Assembly (NCBI RefSeq): GCF_000002995.4
Contig: NW_025062476.1
Span: forward strand, 6,809,001 to 6,873,000
DNA length: 64,000 nucleotides
From: Brugia malayi
Lineage: Eukaryota; Nematoda; Chromadorea; Rhabditida; Onchocercidae
Direction of reading: 5' to 3'
The translations under genes and the position numbers were made by a program. The notes below the pieces were generated by a model that saw only the letters and a list, made by a program, of their open reading frames with translations, did no database searches and was not told the DNA's origin. Below, piece by piece: positions 47,062 to 60,600 of the stretch (position 1 is its first letter; each line of letters starts with the position of its first letter).

Positions 47062-50000
47062 ATGTTTGCACAACAGCCAAAGGGGCCACCGTCTAATCGA
47101 ACCCAAACAACACTAACAAGCCAAAGTGAAGCTGCAGCAAAAGAGAAGTAATTTTTCTTTTTCTCGAGTAGTTAAGGAGCATTTAATAAATCCACTGATT
47201 CAGTATCATTTGCTTTATCATCAGGAATGGATTTCGGTATATGAAGAGCATCGTTTACTGATCAGCTTCATTGCACTGTCTAGAAAATAATCTTTTAAAA
47301 TGCTGGAGGTCTTGTTTAATTATCAAAATTATTAGGCTTGCTGGATTTGTGTATGAATATTTGGTGCATAATGGTGCAACGAAAACTGCCGAATCATTCA
47401 AAGGAGAAATGTTATCAGTGAGAGATTGCAATTGTTAAATTTTTAGATTTTCACGTTTATTTGAGTTATTAGCCTACTCATTTTCATTTTCGAAAATTTG
47501 TCGGAAATCTCAAAACTCTCGTCTGATAAGTGTTTTTGGGAAGAGAAAGAATTATATAAATCAGGTTGATATGAGATAAAAGTTTATAACTGAAGCAGAA
47601 CACATTTTTTTCTTTCACAATCAAATATGAGATGGAGAACCGAAAACATGCGAATTATTTTAGCAAAATAATGCATCGAAGCAAATTAATATTGGCGACG
47701 CACCAGGATTTTTGCAGAATTGGTTCTTGTAAGTTTACATGCATTATTTCCAAATTCAATAAAAAAAGTGAAAATAATTTCATTGTATTTGGATTTTTAT
47801 CTTGATCCTCAGTTACGAAAATTATTTGCAGTTTATTTTGGGATTTATACTCAGCAGCTCCGGAGAGGCGAGATACGTGTGAAGCTTCACAAGAAGCTAA
47901 AGCTTTTCATGAATACGTAACTTTCTTTCTGATCTTTTTTTTTAGCTGTCTCTGTTATCGTATATATTTTCGTCATTATAAAAAGTAAAGGCGAAGTGTT
48001 ATTTGGGTGACGTATGATTGATTTTTATATTTTTCGGTTCTAGGGGTTTATGAATGCAAGTCATGGCGTTCCTCCAGGTCCTGCTGGTACACCAATGATG
48101 AATGGTATGCACGGATCTCATCTGGTTGGTTTTCATTTTACTTAGCAAATTGTACCAAGTATTTGTTTGACTTTTTTTTTGTTTGATAGTTGCGCTTATT
48201 TCACATGTCTGTTCATCTCTAAATTTCAATTACGCTGTTACAGTTTCCGTCAGCAGCAGCTAGCCCTTTGGGTATGGGACCTGGACCAGGGCCAGATGGA
48301 CTTATGCCTGCTGGTTATTATCCTCCACGAAGTGGACAACCGGGACCATCAGGCGCAACTAGTCAGTCGTCACCCATTTCAGGTTATATATTAGGATCAG
48401 TAACAAAATTTGACCACTTCAATTATATTTCCTGTTTCTTATATTTCTTTTTTTTTTTTATATTTCCTATTATATAATGTTTCTATATACTTGTTTAAAA
48501 TTTATGGTTAACCTAGGGCAAGTCATCCAAAAATTAAATTATAAATGCATTACAGTGATATTTTAAGGCGTGCCTCCTTCTGGAAGCTTTGCTCCAGTTC
48601 CGCCACGGTATGCTATGCCATCAAGGAATGGTCCACCAGGTCCAGGTGCCATGCCACCTGGCGCCGGCTTTCCAGGTGCTGGACCTCCGCATATATTTGG
48701 AGAACAAATGCGACCCATGCAGCCACAGCGACTACCTCCAAGTGCAGGCCCAATGCGTATGCCAACGGTTTGCTTATATCATTCTACTAAGTGTACTTAT
48801 GCTATACTGCGAGTTTGAGTTTCCCACAGTTTGCTTACTTGATCGAAGAGACAATACGAGGCTTTTCAGATTGTTTAGACATCTCTGCACACGTCCTTGA
48901 TTGTTCATACCCAAAATGTTCCTTTTTTTTACCGAATTTCCCTCTTCGAAAGCATTTAAATTTAAATTTTGATAAAGGCATTAACGTTTAAGATAGTTCA
49001 AAATAGAAGTATTCTCTTATGAGAGATGAGAAGGATGACCACGGTCATGCTCTTAGTTGTTTGAATATATTAAAAATTAAAAAAATGTATTAAATTACAT
49101 TTCACAAAATGATTCACAAATTACATTTCGAATTTTTACTAAATCCATATTTTTAGAATTTTCCGGGAATGCGACCAAACGGTCCAATGCGATATGGCTC
49201 TCAAATGTATATGGAGTCTCCAACGGGGACGCCTTTTCCTCCAGTATGTTCATTGTTATTAGATTACTTTGCTTCTTAGGTGCTTATGCTAGTTTGATGA
49301 TGTATAAGTCGTTCATAAGAATTTTTCTGAATATGGTTTTCGATTCTGGATAATAAAATAAAGAAGGAAATGCTATTAGTTTCCACGACAGTAGTAAAAC
49401 TGATTTGTTGATTTGTTATTTATAACATTATTCGAGGTTTTATTAATACAACTCGGAATACCTGTATTACTATGTAAGTTATATTTTCTATTTTTAAGAA
49501 TGCGATGATGCCAAATGGCGCGATATGCTCATCAACTCCTTCAATGATGTCATCACCAGGACCGCAAGGACCAATGCCAACAGGGCCTGATGGGCAGGCT
49601 GATCCAAGGGGTTACATGATGATGTCAACTGCCTCGAATATACCAGTACGTTATTTTATGCTTTTAACTTAACAAAACACGTTTTCAAGCATCAGTACTA
49701 ATAAATAAATTCGCTCTATAAGGTGCAGTTTTTTTGTATGCATCATCATTGTTTTAATAAAAAGCAGTTGCAGTACGTGATGCATGGTTCTGAGGGCAGT
49801 ATGACTCCTGGAGCAGGTGGCAGAGGTTCAGCCGGTCCTCCGGGTTCCGGTCCTGAACCACAGGTTGGTTCATTATTGAACGGTGATGAAATGAAACAAT
49901 CACCTGCTTCTACACATGGTGGACTAAATGGCGGTACACCAAGCACAGCAGGCGGACCAGGTTTGTAGTTTTCCAATATCCCTTCCTGAGCTCGCTTTTT

Positions 50001-51062
50001 CGTTTCATTTCTGTGTATTTTGACTATATTTTTATGTTGTTAGGAGGGGAGTTGTTCATTTTTGTTACAGGCCTCATGCACCGTGGCATCTGTTTCAATT
50101 TACAACCCTGCACTCAGTATTAACAAAGTGAAAACGGTTCAGTTGCCGCGATTTCCTGATGGCGGCGCGACTGCTCGCAGGACTTGATTTCTCCATTACC
50201 CTTCTTTGAGGCGTAGACGGTGTTAACCACTAATCCTCTTCGTTTATTTCACCCATTCCACCTGCTGGTAAGGCTGCGGGTGGTTTTGATTTCCTAACCT
50301 TCTCCAATTAGCTATGGCAATTTTTTATGAAAACATGTTTCACGCTTCGAAACTGTCCGTCTATCATTTGCGTGAGTAGTCCACATTGGATTTCTTACTA
50401 ACTTTTTTTGTGAAATACAGGCAGTCAGGCACCAGTGGGTGGTCCAGGCTCAGTAGCAGGGGCCGGAGTTGGTGGTCCTGGTTCGGTACATTCACAGTCT
50501 GGTGCACCTCAGAATGCTGTAGCTGGTGGCAGTCAAGGTAATGGACCCGGCAATAGTTCAAATACCAACTCAGGTTCTGGTGGACAAGTAAATGTTAGTT
50601 CTCATTTATATATACATAATACCGTTATTTTCGACTTCCTTTAACTGTTAACCTTTATCTCTTGCAATAGTTGTACAATAGTTTGTTTTTGTGAGTATCC
50701 TCAGCAGTGAGTCGTATATAAGGAATGAAGAGAATAAATGCGAAGTATGAAGAAAATTTCACAACTTCCTTGAAGTGTAATATGTGAGCAGCCATTTAAT
50801 TTTTCATTTGTTTAATAATATAAGTAGAATTAATATTTATGATCAACGAACCAGCGTAAAACATATTTTGATAAGGTGTTTCTATTGAATAATAGTTATT
50901 TCATTGTGAACTTTTTTTCTCATTTTAAGTTTTATTTAATGTATGTAATCCTGTTTATAGGAAGAAGCAAGTGAAATATCGAAAATCAAGCAAAGTTTAT
51001 TCGATGATTTAAAGCATTTTGGTGCAAAGGAAGATAATAATGCTGAAAGTTATTTTTCGTAA
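47062..51062 (+). CDS. sam-10: Single-stranded DNA-binding protein family coregulator (SSBP2/3/4; LUFS domain)
   Basis: Twelve exons (47062-47147, 47336-47417, 47664-47728, 47832-47916, 48044-48124, 48244-48382, 48568-48767, 49157-49243, 49499-49645, 49768-49960, 50421-50593, 50961-51062) give 479 residues. The LUFS/LisH region at about 25-105 is clear: [20 protein letters not shown], then [11 protein letters not shown] and [18 protein letters not shown] with EAKAFHEY. The rest is Pro/Gly/Met-rich low complexity as in vertebrate SSBPs, ending in a short acidic helix ([15 protein letters not shown]). SSBP proteins stabilise LDB1-LIM-homeodomain transcription complexes in the nucleus; the C. 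elegans relative sam-10 acts in neuronal presynapse positioning. Donor choice before the last exon is ambiguous (GTAAAT at 50587 or GTTAGT at 50594, a two-codon difference). Five of eleven donors begin GTT. Confidence 0.93.
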
Positions 51063-53491
51063 TGATTTGACTTTCAAAATGAATTATTTATACATCAGTG
51101 GATCTTTCGCAATCTAGAGTTCAAAGCGCTTGTCCGGTTGGATCCCGATAAGAACCACCGAGATTGCTGCTATTCGTATTTCTTTTTTCAAAGTGATCTG
51201 ATTAGTTTGATTGCTGTCTATAGGCAGTGTTTCTTTAGTGACATAAAAACAAAAAATTAGTATGAACTAACCAGAATATCCATACTTTATCTTGACTAGT
51301 CCTGACTAAAGTCTGGCGATCTAGTGCAAAAAGCGTTTTTAAAAGTTTTATGTGCACTTCATAACAAGTTTTTTGTCTTGGATTTCCTCGCCTTTGTTTT
51401 ATGTATTGCGCTTCTCTTCAGCATATTCTGGTTTTCTCTTCATCTGAAAAGCGAAAGCAGCGACACATTAGGTGCTCGAAGAAACTTCGAAGACGTAATT
51501 TTACGTCCTCTTGACTTTCAGTTTTATCTAGATGCATTACTTCTTTAGTTTTCTTGCATTTTCTTATCCACCCACAACAATTTAGTTGCTCTTGTCTTTT
51601 TTGTCGTACTCTCTCACTATAAAAGTTCTTGCGACATATTTTAAACTTACTGACCAGTCAGTTATGCCTGATTTGGGTAGTATATTAATCCTGTTTCGCA
51701 TAAAAATTTGAAGAAAATTCCTTGCAAATTTCCTCAACTTATACAATTTTAGTTGTCCTTGCTATTTATATTCATGCTTCCTATTTATTTGATTACTTTT
51801 GGTGGTTTAACTATGGGGTTTGCAGAAAATTTGTTTTCCGGAACTTATGTTATTCTTATGGGGATTTATTTTATACTTAATTTCTGACATTTTAAAATTA
51901 ATGAAATTTTATATACAGCTCTTTTCTGCATACCTGTGCTTCTATTTATTTCTTAGGTACAGGCGAGTAATTTATTTTCATATCTTTATTGGACCTTGTC
52001 TCCTTTTGTGAAATTATTTGGTTTATTCATTGTGAGATTTATTTAATCACAGAAGGATGAGTGTTTTGATATATTTGAAGGAGGTTATAGAAAGCAGCAG
52101 CATTGATTATATTTAATAAAATGGTTTTAAGATCATTTTACATTTTGACATGTTGTTTGCTAGAACATGAACTCCTACCCAAGTAGCGATAAGATCACCG
52201 AGGAGTTGTCGTTGGATAAAATGTTACTGATAAACTACAATAAATAATTGAACTGATTCACATGTAAAAAAGTCTGAAATTTTCACATTTTCCCTCTCTG
52301 AAATAACTTCAGTATTGTATGTAAATTTGTTGAATGTTATTTTTTTTTTTCTTAATTTTCGAATATTCATGGTTTGTTTGTTTTGTAACGTGCGGTAAAC
52401 ATGTCCATTAATTAATCGCTATGTAATGTTTGACTAACGAATCAATTTTTGTCACTGTTCTATCATCTTCAAACATTGTGAATAATGCTTTCATTGCACA
52501 GATCTTGTCTCTTTCGAACCTAACGTCTAATTCTCATATTCCCTACTAAGGTGGCAGGTGTAGGAGGCTTTTTATGCTTTCATGGATTTTGGGTTTGGAA
52601 TTGATTCTGATAATCAGAAACTGAAAAAAAAAAAAAAAAAAAAAAACGAGATTATTTGGCAGCGCTTAATAAAGGTTTGTTAGGAAAAATATTTACTTTC
52701 TGGGATATTCAAAGTGAAGAGAGGTTGGTACGGGACTTAATAGCTGTCGAGTTACGATTTTTGAGGTTTGTAGTGTAGTTTAGTAACAGATGTGGTATAG
52801 TAACAAATTTGGAGCAGTTTCATTATAGAAAAGTTTATATCTTAGTAGCTTAGTTCAGATAGGAAAGGGTGGATTAATAGAGATGGGATGATTTTAATAA
52901 CTGGAGATCAAGTACGATTAGCATCCCTTATATAACTTATGCATTGTATGCTTTGGTTTCAACTTTTTAAATTATTTTTATGCAAAAAAAGGCGTCTTCT
53001 GTGCTTCCTGTAAAAGATTTGTGATGCATTCTTTTTGTTCATAATATCTAAAAATGTCAGCATCATCAGTTTTCAGTGATTATTTAAATCTAAATGTCTC
53101 TTGAACATCTGTCCCAAATTCTATTTTTGCTAAAATCTACGTCCATTCACTAATGTATTTCATTGTCTTTTTTCTGCAACATAAAGAACAAACAGTTGTT
53201 TCTCACACAGATTTTTGTAGAAATTTGTAAAAAGCTTGATAATGTAGTGGAATAGATCAGAGAAGCTTAAGGGTGTGCACTTCCTTCATATTACCGTAAA
53301 CTGTGTAGGTCAACAGAGGTTCATAGTATTATCATACGAAGGTTCATAATCGGTAAGGATGTGACTTGTTTGCAGTCCTATTTAAGTAAGCTTTTGTTTG
53401 TAACTGGTAACTCTTAACAAACAAAGGTGGTAAACCTGTACCGGGAACTAACGAGTGGGGAGGGATTTATGCATTCATAGAAGTCATAAGA
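51063..53491. other. SSBP 3' UTR and intergenic region
   Basis: Candidate poly(A) signals lie at 52115-52120 and 52239-52244. A 23-base A-tract occupies 52624-52646. No exon supported. Confidence 0.5.
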
Positions 53492-53674
53492 ATGTCCTCC
53501 GCCTTTCGTTTCTTAACCTCCAAAATTAATAAAGAATTCCGGGATGATGAAGAAGACATCATGGGTAGATTGCAGGGCACTCTTACGACAAGGCACTCCG
53601 GTGTCCACTACGGTTGAGGAGAGCACACGAGTCGAGCTGAGACATGAAAGTTTCATAACGGTTCGTTTGTATTA
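53492..53674 (+). other. Short high-complexity island with an open frame of unknown status
   Basis: An ATG at 53492 opens 42 codons (MSSAFRFLTSKINKEF..., stop at 53618-53620). A second plus-strand frame stays open across the same bases to a possible donor ACG|GTTCGT near 53663. The charged, non-repetitive composition differs from the flanks. No family is recognised and no phase-compatible partner exon was found. Confidence 0.25.
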
Positions 53675-53879
53675 TCATTGCAACTTTTCTTCTCCCTCTT
53701 GTTTCTTACGTCGTATTATTTTGACGTAAATGGTTCGAGTGCCAAAATTTAAAATTAACTTGCCAAAAATTTTAAATTTCTGAGTTGCAAAATGCCGTCA
53801 TTGGAAAACAGTTTATGAATTTAATTTGCATGAATCTCAGTTACTTTTTTTCCATCTTAGGAATTTTTTCTCTTTAGGC

Positions 53880-53953
53880 ATCCTCGTCCTGTGATCTATG
53901 AACATTTTCGCGTTGAGTTGTGGCTGTTGCTCCTTCTGTACACCTGGAAGGAA
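53880..53953 (+). other. Possible leader exon of the ATP synthase delta gene
   Basis: Acceptor CTCTTTAG ends at 53879 and GGAA|GTATGT gives a donor at about 53954. The next acceptor, TTTTAAG, ends directly before the delta-subunit ATG at 54020. The exon holds an ATG (MNIFALSCGCCSFCTPGR...) that is in frame with the delta subunit if spliced; most likely it is 5' UTR because the downstream start gives a proper mitochondrial presequence. Confidence 0.35.
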
Positions 53954-54019
53954 GTATGTTGGGAATGTACTTCCACTGATTAAATCAATAAACTGCCATT
54001 TTCATTTGAAATTTTAAGG

Positions 54020-54906
54020 ATGTTATCACGGCGTAATATTCATCGATTGTCGAACATTCTACGGCGGTGCTACGCTGCGGTGGAAACCGTACAGAATGTA
54101 ACGAAAGAAGCGCCTGCAGTAAATGTTGACGAACTTCGATTGACTTTTGCATCACCTGTTGAGGTAAATTTGCATCAGTTTGAGCAGTTTAGCCTCCTTT
54201 CCTTTCTTCCTGACCTTTTTTTGATCTGAAACTGTTAATTTTTGTAGTTTAATTTGAGTTGATAGAAAAATTTTTTCCCATATTTTTATATTGCAGGTTT
54301 TTTTCAATAATACTGTAGTAAAGCAGGTCGATATTTCTACCTTGAATGGCTCAATTGGTATTTTGCCAAAGCATGTGCCGGTATTGGGGATGCTGAAGCC
54401 GGGTGTTGTTCGAGTCGTGGACAAAGATGGTGAATTATGTCAATTTTGAATATCATTGAAAAATTAAATGTACTTGTCTTGCAGATCGTTTATATTTATG
54501 AACTGTTCTGTTGCTGTTTTTTCAGATAAAAGTATTCAATATTTTGCCTCATCTGGTACTCTTTCAATGAATCCAGATGGTTCTTGTCAAGTTTTGGCGG
54601 AAGAAGCAATCAGACTTGAGGATATCGATTTAGCGGTATAAATACCTCAGTTTAATTTCTTCACTTTTAATCTGTCAAGATTTCCGTAAAATGTGGTCAA
54701 GGTTATTCAGAACTATATTTTATTTGTTATACTTGACTTCAATAATTTGAATTGATAGAGTATAGTTGCAGAAGGCTGAAGAGGAACTAAGTTCAGCACA
54801 ACGACGTGCTCTAGAGCCGATGGAAGATGACGCTCGAGCTGCAGTGCAAATTGAAATAGAAACATATGAGGCATTGATAAAAGCTGCTCATAGCATCGAA
54901 AAGTGA
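54020..54906 (+). CDS. ATP5F1D: Mitochondrial F1 ATP synthase delta subunit (bacterial epsilon homologue)
   Basis: Four exons (54020-54163, 54297-54429, 54526-54635, 54772-54906) give 173 residues, close to the 168 of the human precursor. The first 20 residues (MLSRRNIHRLSNILRRCYAA) are Arg/Ser-rich without acidic residues, a typical matrix presequence. The N-terminal beta-sandwich follows (LRLTFASPVEVFFNN, NGSIGILPKHVPVLGMLKPG, FASSGTLSMN), then the two-helix C-terminal domain (EDIDLAKAEEELSSAQRRAL to IKAAHSIEK). The subunit sits in the central stalk with gamma and epsilon, contacts the c-ring and couples proton flow to ATP synthesis. An acceptor (TTTTAAG) abuts the ATG. A poly(A) signal is at 55348-55353. 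Confidence 0.95.
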
Positions 54907-57676
54907 TCTGAACGTTTACTACATCTTTTGATTTCTAAGTACTATACATTTCCCTTCATTTACTCCTTGTAATGAAAGGAACCAAAAAAATTAGATGTTT
55001 TTACAAATATGTAATGCTTATTTTGGCAAACATGCATAAATTACATTGAAATTGAAATACGAGATAACTCAATACTTTGTGATTCTTTGTCTTAATGACC
55101 TTCTTAGCTTCTAAAATTCTTTTTTCTTAGATTTTTGGACGTTTACCATTTAATGCTAGTAACTAAGGTTTGTCCGATTTTCGTTGTTAGGTTATTACTT
55201 TTATAGCTTCTGAGGTCTATTTCTAAGTTATTCGTTGATTTTTGAACGTTAACTTTTACAGTGAAATAGGTTCGTAGATTTGGTAGGCATATTTGGTAGG
55301 CCCTCGGATTGAATTCAAGTTAGTTTTGGTTTATTATATGTAATCACAATAAAAATAATGCCGAATCTTAACGGGAGCAAGCATTTAGACTTTGATGTCG
55401 AAAATGTAACGGCGAATTTATTTCATAGTCGGATTGCTATGTAAAATAGACTGCTGTTAATGTTGTTAGGGGATCAGTGAGTACAATATTAAAGTTAACA
55501 GTAATTTAAGTTGGCCAACAAACCATTGTAATTCCCACTAAAAATATTGAATCAATTTAGAGTTTTAATTTGTCCCATTCTTCTTTTTTCTCCAGCTGCA
55601 GTTTCCGAAATTTTTGCGCTGAATGTGAGGTGCGATTGTAGTAGGTTTACACGTTTCATTTTGTTTCTGGTGGGATACATTTATTTTACGCCAATTGCGT
55701 AATGATTAGCTTGTATCTAAGAAAGAAGACGTGCTGCCGTTACTATGTTCAACTGAGTTATTCAAAGAGCCTTTTGAGATAGGTATAATCTTTGTATCAA
55801 AAAAATGTTTGCGCCTGTTTCTTTTAGATGACCAATGCGAAGGTTAAAGCGATCGCCGCAGTTTACTTCTTAATATAATATTTCTGGAAATTCTTGAAAA
55901 GCAGTCTACTCACTAATGAATGAAGAAAGATCTGAATAGAATCCATTGCTTTGCCTCGTTCAGAAAGCGAAAGGGAGGCGATAGTACGCTTAATTATTGA
56001 ATTAGGTGAAAGGAATGCTTAAAATCAGCTGAATATCAAACGAAGTATTTCTTCATGTGAGGAACAGGTTTTGACAAGCCCCACACATTATCTTGTTTCC
56101 TTTTCGCTGCCTAAATCTCATCGGAAGTTAATCAGTTTTGATTCATATAGCACCATTCCACTTCCTTTATCATCCCCCAAAACAAGATTTACGAAATGTT
56201 ACATTAATTGCTGCAACACATCTGTAATTTGTGGGTTGCCTTGAAGTCCGGTTAATTTAATCACAATTTTTTTTTTTTTTTTCAAATGCTTTTTGATAGA
56301 TTTTTGTCAACCAAGGGGTTGGTTACTAGTTGATATGGGTTAAGACAGATCTTAACTTTCTTCGACATTTATGAACATTCATAATATTAAAAAAAGTAAG
56401 AATGTATGGACAGTTTAATGTGACTGATTATTACCTTTAGCAAAGAACTGATTTAAAATTTAATAAGGTCACACAACATCTAAATTAGATTCTCCAGTAT
56501 TTCATTACGTTATTATTAGCTTTTGACACAATATCACACCATTATTAAAGCATTGTAGTAAAGTAAAGCAAATTTTATCGCAAATAGTGTATTATCTACT
56601 GCGACATCTGCTATATGACATTAATGCTTATACTTTATTATATCAAACTAAACAACGGTGCTGAAATTCCTTCAAATTTTGTTCTGAAATTTTGACAACA
56701 TCTATGTTTGTAGTTAAAGATTAAATTAATTATTGAAAAATAAGTTCTTGGTTGTTTGTCAATAACAAATTTTTTTCGCTTTCAAATTGAAGCAATCAGG
56801 GAACTGTTTTCTTACATAAATTTCAGCTTAAAATCACCAATTAACCACTTATTTATATGAAACAAAAATCAAAAAGCATAATCAAACTTTTGACCAGAGG
56901 AAATACTGTTAAAGGAAAGAAAATTCATCTAGGTGATACTTGCAGTAATTACTCTTCCTCTATCTCTCAGAACGCTCAATTGTCAAATCTCTAGTAACAC
57001 TCAAAGAGAGTTAAAAAAAAAAAACTGGAACTACGAATACCATAATTCAGAAACCGAAAAATCAGAGAAACAGACGGAAATGTTCGTTTGATTAGCTGTG
57101 GTTGCCTGAGCATTGTTCTTCAGTTACAATTGTTGTAAAAAAATGTTACTGTTTACAAATGAAATGTGGACGATTAAAAATTGCTTTCAGGTGGTTTAAA
57201 TGATGTATGTAATACAACGTATTAATGACATAAGTTTTGTTATACACTTATCTTTAAATGTTTTTCATTTCTTGCAAAAGGGAACTAATTGTTTCGGTTT
57301 TTAAGAAATCTCCGATAACAATTGCAGTAATCTCTGAACGACATACAATTGCACTGACTGACTCATCTTAATAGATTCTCTTAAATTTGATTCTAGACTA
57401 AAATTGATCCTAAAACTATACTCATATCGTCCAGATTTCACAATATACTGAATAAATACTCCAAGAGACTAATAGTACTAAAGAATCAATTTAATACTCC
57501 AAGAGACCGATAATACTCCAGGAGACTAATAGTACTAAAGAATCAATTTAACTGTTCTGAATGATTACTGAATACAACATTTCCATCAAAGTTATTCTTG
57601 AATAATTGCTAACCATAAAAATTGAATTTTGATTTAATCAACTGAATCGCTTTCAAAGTAAAAAAAGAGGATAAGA
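54907..57676. other. Convergent intergenic region, no gene seen
   Basis: Between ATP5F1D (+) and the unnamed gene (-). Contains a poly(A) signal at 55348-55353, a T-tract at 56267-56282 and the repeat cluster at 57453-57549. No supported exon. Confidence 0.5.
57453..57549. repeat. Local repeat cluster: two long and one truncated copy
   Basis: A unit of about 38 bases starting AATACTCCAAGAGACTAAT occurs at about 57454-57491 and again (AATACTCCAGGAGACTAAT) at about 57512-57549, with a truncated copy AATACTCCAAGAGACCGAT between them. Confidence 0.8.
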
Positions 57677-60600
57677 TCAAATGATAGCATGAGGGCCAAT
57701 AATATCCAATGCATAACTGTATATGTTAATTGGATGGCAACGCTCTCTGCTGAGATATTTAATAGCATCAAAACTATGCAAATATTGTTCTCGAAAATAA
57801 CTCAGTTTTGCCTGTCGATCGGTGAAGCATCGAGCATCGGCCCAATTAAATTTAGGCATGTCAACTGTTTGATGTAAAAGGAACCCAGTTGTTAGAAAGA
57901 ATGAACGGAATCGTTCGGCTTCCTCCATCTCGGAAAGCTGAAATTATGAGATGTTAGGTTTTTAAAATTTGCCTAATTAACAAATTTGGTTATCCAAGGA
58001 AATGCGAAAATAACCTTTTTATTAATTACATTTTTTTTATGAATTTTCCAAAGTTGCCATAACATTTCCATTGTATCAGGCTGATCAGCGATGGCCGGAA
58101 ACGTAGCAAGAAATGGTTCAGCCTTAAGTGCTGAAAAGAATAAATTAACATTATTCGGATTTTAAAATTTAGAAGTAATTACTGAATTAAATCAATTATT
58201 GAGAAAAAACTTCAAGAAATAATAATTTTGTTACCTGAACTACTACAATTATCGCAATCTTTTGTCAAAAATTGACCCAACAGACGTCGATAGTAGAAAA
58301 ACATTGGCAAAAATAGTTCATGACATAAAAAAATGTCTGGCAGAGAGCTGAAATTATTCGATAACTTTGAAAATTTTGCTTTTTAGATAAACATCGAAAT
58401 TTATCAGAAAATTCATTACCACCTTCCATTCTCATTACTTTCAAAAAGTAATAATCAGCTTACTCAACTTGATGAACGATGTTGTTGGGCACATCCGATA
58501 CACCAAAAGTTATTTGAATTTGAGTATTTGCAAGGATTGCTTCTAAAATTAAATTGATGTTTAATTTCTGTATTAGACGTCATAGAATTAAATTCCTAAA
58601 AGTTTTAATCTTTAACTTATCTCATTTAACTGAACTAACAATTTGAAATGTTCATTTCATTTTCACGCATTTTTTACAGTAACTTTCAACTGTTCATCTT
58701 TTAACTGTTGAAATCAGTTCCTCATAGCTTATTATTATGCTTTATGAGTTTTGCTTGTATTAAAAGTTTTGATACCTTTTTTGTTAAAAGGGTTGCGGTT
58801 AAACAGCTTTGCGGTATAATTCCTGGAAATTTTTTTAAAAAAATAGGTGAATTTTCTTGTATAAACAAAAAGTAAATCTTGTATAAATAAAGTAATTAAT
58901 GTTTCGCTTTTTTTATTTTTATTTATTTATTTTTTTTGAAGAACAGTTTGCTAAAAATAATTCAAATCTGATTTATTTATTTGCAAAATTTTAATTTCAT
59001 AACATAATTTGCCGAATAATGCTAGAGCAAACTAAAGAGTAAATTCTGATCTCCAGCAAATAATTAGATCTCCAGTCTCAAAAATACTTGTTTTTCATGC
59101 AGCAATGTCCATTTTCATCAATAATCGATAACATAGCACAGCCAAGTGATTGTTCAGACATTTCTCCTTCCTGTAATTAGTTTAATTTATTTGAATTTTT
59201 TACAAAATATATAATTGTTGGCTTATTAAATAAGTACGAGTTATTTTTTTTTTTAAACTTTTAGAAATGAAATCTGAAAGAAATAATTTAAAAAAAAAAG
59301 CTTTCGGCATTTTCTTTTATTTTTCTCTTTAATTACTCCTGTGAAAATGCGGAAACAATTAAATCTTTCACTTACGTGATCAGTAAATACAATAGCAGCT
59401 TCCAGACATAGCATCACACTTTTCTGTTTGTAATTCGAACGTACAATGAATGACGGATAACTGAGTGATATTTTCTGCATATCTTTCTTTAAAATTTTAC
59501 TATGAATAATTTATCATTAAAAAATGTTTAGGTTTTTAATAGCAAGTAACCAATAGCATAAGAAAGATTAGCGATATTTAAGTACAGCATAGATTTCACT
59601 GATATCGGGATCATATCAATACTGATATCGAGATCATACCAATCAAGCACTGATACACATAAATCCGCCGTTTGTTTCAAACGGCATAATTTAACTTTTC
59701 AGCTTTGAATTAATTTTTATTAACTGTTAATTTGCATATAACAATATTTTACCAAGAAGATTCAAACTGGTGAATTTATAACAATGATTTTACCGTTGTA
59801 GAGAAAGTCCACGTTTGTGGGTGACGTGTACGCGTGTGTGCTTTGATTGTATAGACATTACTCACCTGTAATTTGCTTTTTAATACCTCTATTTTTATAT
59901 ACATTATTCATATGCAAAAAACATCTAATGTTGCTACTACTGCACAATTATTTAAGCTATCGGTTTCTTTAAAGAATCTTTCCTTTCCGTTAGTTCAATT
60001 GACTGATTTTTTGAGTTTAATTAAACAGCGATGAATATGAAAAGAAAATTATGAAAAATAACAAATTACAATTTGATATTCTTCTTCAGTACTTTTTAGA
60101 TCGAACAAATATGCTCGTACTAATCGACAGTGTACATCGATTGCATCTAAGCGCACTTTATCCAAACGAATAACTTTGATCATTTTACTGACTCGCACTC
60201 TTCTTTTCCTCAGCTATGAACAGACATTTCCAATTATTTCATACAATTTGAACATAGATTGGTAAGAAGTGAATAAATATATTGTATTATATTAAATAAT
60301 TTAAAGATCACCCGATCATCCTCATAGTTCCAGTAAATATCATGAAATGCATAATTCGATTTACTCAGACGTGGTGCCAGATAACATTTATATGTCAGAT
60401 GATCACCTGAAAAAAATCTATCAAATGCTAAAATGTGTTTCATTTTGTTTAAAAATAGTCGTTCTCCGACCATAGTGAAATGCTTATATCTGCATTAGCA
60501 GTTGTATTTGGAATGAAATTATTAAATATCTCACCGTAATTACTGGCTTTCTCGAGTGTGTCTAGTGCTGTTATAGGTTGAGAGGACGATTTCTGAAAAT

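Noticed and set aside
48545..48900. Three overlapping plus-strand frames within one SSBP exon
   Set aside because: Only the Pro/Gly-rich frame joins in phase to its neighbours; the others are frame shadows.
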